From Chionoecetes opilio (lineage: Eukaryota > Arthropoda > Malacostraca > Decapoda > Majidae): a stretch of 64,000 nucleotides of DNA. The stretch's first letter is position 1. Each line of letters opens with the position of its first letter. The stretch spans positions 340,001-404,000 of the forward strand of contig JACEEZ010022645.1 in assembly GCA_016584305.1 (NCBI GenBank). The letters are read 5' to 3'. The notes beneath the pieces are model-generated. The model was not told the origin of the DNA. It saw only the letters and a list, made by a program, of their open reading frames with translations, and ran no database searches. This document shows positions 61,957-64,000 of this stretch, one piece after another. The position numbers and the translations under genes are program-made.

Positions 61957-63292
61957 CTGCAACACAAGAAAGAAAAATTACTTAGATAGGCCGCCGCTGT
62001 AACACAAGAAAAAGGTCACCACTGCAACACAATAAAAAAGGTCAACTGCAACAAAATAAAAAAGGTCAACTGCAACACAATAAAAAAGGTCAACTGCAAC
62101 ACAATAAAAAAGGTCAACTGCAACACAATAAAAAAGGTCACCTGCAACAATAAAAAAGGTCAACTGCAACACAATAAAAAAGGTGAACTGCAACACAATA
62201 AAAAAGGTCAACTGCAACACAATAAAAAAGGTGAACTGCAACACAATAAAAAAGGTCACTGCAACACAATAAAAAAGGTCAACTGCAACACAATAAAAAA
62301 GGTCAACTGCAACAAAATAAAAAAGGTCAACTGCAACACAATAAAAAAGGTCAACTGCAACACAATAAAAAAGGTCAACTGCAACACAATAAAAAAGGTC
62401 ACTGCAACACAATAAAAAAGGTCACTGCAACACAATAAACAAGGTCACTGCAACACAATAAAAAAGGTCACTGCAACAATAAAAAAGGTCAACTGCAACA
62501 CAATAAAAAAGGTCACCTGCAACAGTAAAAAAGGTCAACTGCAACACAATAAAAACGGTCAACTGCAACACAATAAAAAAGGTCAACTGCAACAAAAAAA
62601 AGGTCAACTGCAACACAATAAAAAAGTCAACTGCAACACAATAAAAAAGGTCACCTGCAACAATAAAAAAGGTCAACTGCAACAAATAAAAAAGGTCAAC
62701 TGCAACACAATAAAAAAGGTCACTGCAACACAATAAAAAAGGTCAACTGCAACAATAAAAAAGGTCAACTGCAACACAATAAAAAGGTCACCTGCAACAA
62801 TAAAAAAGGTCAACTGCAACACAATAAAAAAGGTCAACTGCAAAACAATAAAAAAGGTCAACTGCAACACAATAAAAAAGGTCAACTGCAACACAATAAA
62901 AAAGGTCACTGCAACACAATAAAAAAGGTCACTGCAACACAATAAAAAAGGTCACTGCAACACAATAAAAAAGGTCAACTGCAACAATAAAAAAGGTCAA
63001 CTGCAACACAATAAAAACGGTCACCTGCAACAATAAAAAAGGTCAACTGCAACACAATAAAAAGGTCAACTGCAACAAAATAAAAAAGGTCACCACTGCA
63101 ACAAAATAAAAAAGGTCAACTGCAACACAATAAAAAAGGTCACCTGCAACAATAAAAAAGGTCAATTGCAACAATAAAAAATGATCAACTGCAACACAAT
63201 AAAAAAGGTCAACTGCAACACAATAAAAAAGGTCACTGCAACACAATAAAAAAGGTCACTGCAACACAATAAAAAAGGTCACTGCAACACAA
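61957..63292 (-). repeat. 24-bp minisatellite made of splice-acceptor-like units, about 54 copies
   Basis: On the gene strand each unit reads like ttttttattgtgttgcag + ttgacc, i.e. a T-rich tract and an intact CAG. The unit at the exon boundary is ttgtgttgcag|cggcggcc, and the next unit (61981-62000) repeats it together with eight bases of the exon (ggccgccgctg). Variants lack 'aa' or 'ca' (22-23 bp). Confidence 0.95.
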
Positions 63293-63623
63293 CACCAACA
63301 ACAACAATAAGGATAATAAAGAGAGGAATATCAACGCAATCAGACCGTCGCTTAACACAAAACACATTTACTACGAGGTGCAACGTTATGGCTGACCTAG
63401 ACGCCACACTAATTGCAACCGATGAGTCACCACTTCGAATCCCAGCTAATGTTGTTATACTATGTAGCCTAGAATTTTTGTTCAAGTATTTGGTTGGGTG
63501 ATTTTGTGTGTTTTTCTCTTTAAAATGTGAGAGGACACTTGGATGATAAAGAGCAACCAATGGAGGTGATAAGTTAAGGGATGTCACTGTTATCGCGTCG
63601 TGTGCGGCGACAAACACCAGGGT

Positions 63624-63627
<4 letters not shown>
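63293..63627. other. Kinase intron, no recognised feature
   Basis: Unique-looking sequence. No GGLSN-preceding exon of the kinase could be read here on the - strand. Confidence 0.4.

Positions 63628-63709
<82 letters not shown>
63628..63709 (+). repeat. (CT)n microsatellite
   Basis: About 40 uninterrupted ct dinucleotides. Confidence 0.97.
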
Positions 63710-63712
<3 letters not shown>

Positions 63713-63877
63713 GATAACCCCTCTCCGTACTTTAAAAAAAATAGATGATGAAATAATAATAGTGATAAGAAAAGTGATGCTACTACTCCTAACGACAATA
63801 GGAGCAATAATATGATGATGATATTTATAATGACTGGACAGAATTTCTCTTCAATCAAATATCATAGGGAACACAGC

Positions 63878-63914
<37 letters not shown>

Positions 63915-64000
63915 TAGATAGATAATAAAAACTTTATAAAAAATTGCATCGCTATTCGAGTACCGGAAGCTTTAACATTGAGTTGATTGACTAGTTTCTC
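63710..64000. other. Right edge, AT-rich, with (TA)n
   Basis: Contains a (ta)n at 63883-63908 and (gata)n. No coding sequence seen. Confidence 0.45.

Noticed and set aside
61978..63246. Frames repeating FYCVAVDLFYCVAVD
   Set aside because: Minisatellite of splice-acceptor-like units; no start or composition typical of a membrane protein gene beyond the repeat.

Overview
This is a eukaryotic, intron- and repeat-rich window, most likely from a decapod crustacean (crab-like). I infer this from TTAGG/CCTAA-type interstitial telomere-like repeats (arthropod type), very long CT/GA microsatellites, tRNA-derived SINEs with a 'cagcagtgaatgggtacc'-like tail, RTE/CR1/Jockey-type LINEs, and host exons that read as metazoan proteins. 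I see no bacterial operon, CRISPR array or viral genome.

Three host-like loci were assembled by hand from splice sites and reading phase. (1) At the left edge on the + strand are three exons (2-143, 3312-3482, 4797-~5335) of a zinc-binding protein: a C2H2 finger, then a Cys/His module of the kind found next to MULE-like transposases or in CaRF-like proteins. Its last exon has a frame break and is cut by a 661-bp foldback transposon with a 10-bp target duplication. (2) On the + strand, 7081-19438, is a complete five-exon gene for PIG-X, the ER-membrane partner of GPI mannosyltransferase I (256 codons plus stop, signal peptide to C-terminal membrane segment). (3) On the - strand, 61956 down to 35362, are seven consecutive exons of a choline/ethanolamine kinase. 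Its N-terminal exon(s) lie beyond the window or were not found. PIGX and the kinase converge and are about 16 kb apart. Both belong to phospholipid/GPI-anchor metabolism.

Everything else is repeats. Between and inside the introns lie: 33-bp array (757-3056); degraded RTE LINE with two later insertions (3560-4666); foldback element (5346-6006); PIGX introns with a Harbinger-like MITE in a LINE (7960-8828), a three-level nested hAT (11039-12977), a pogo-like element (15841-17871) and a filled/empty MITE site pair (18360-19232); PIGX 3'UTR (19439-~20640); nested hAT stack (22654-24367); a hAT carrying a ~45-bp satellite (25500-27966); SINEs and MITEs (28.6-34.2 kb); kinase introns with LINEs, minisatellites, a 781-bp palindromic mariner-like element (43929-44709), a nearly intact RTE LINE (50125-52660), a MULE-like transposase fragment (57367-57643) and a 24-bp minisatellite (61985-63292).

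The most striking pattern is that repeats have repeatedly taken over 3' splice sites. The acceptors of PIGX exons 2 and 3 lie against a LINE tail and a hAT end. At three kinase exons the acceptor sequence itself is part of a minisatellite unit that has been amplified into rows of decoy acceptors. All family names come from reading motifs by eye; no database search was possible.
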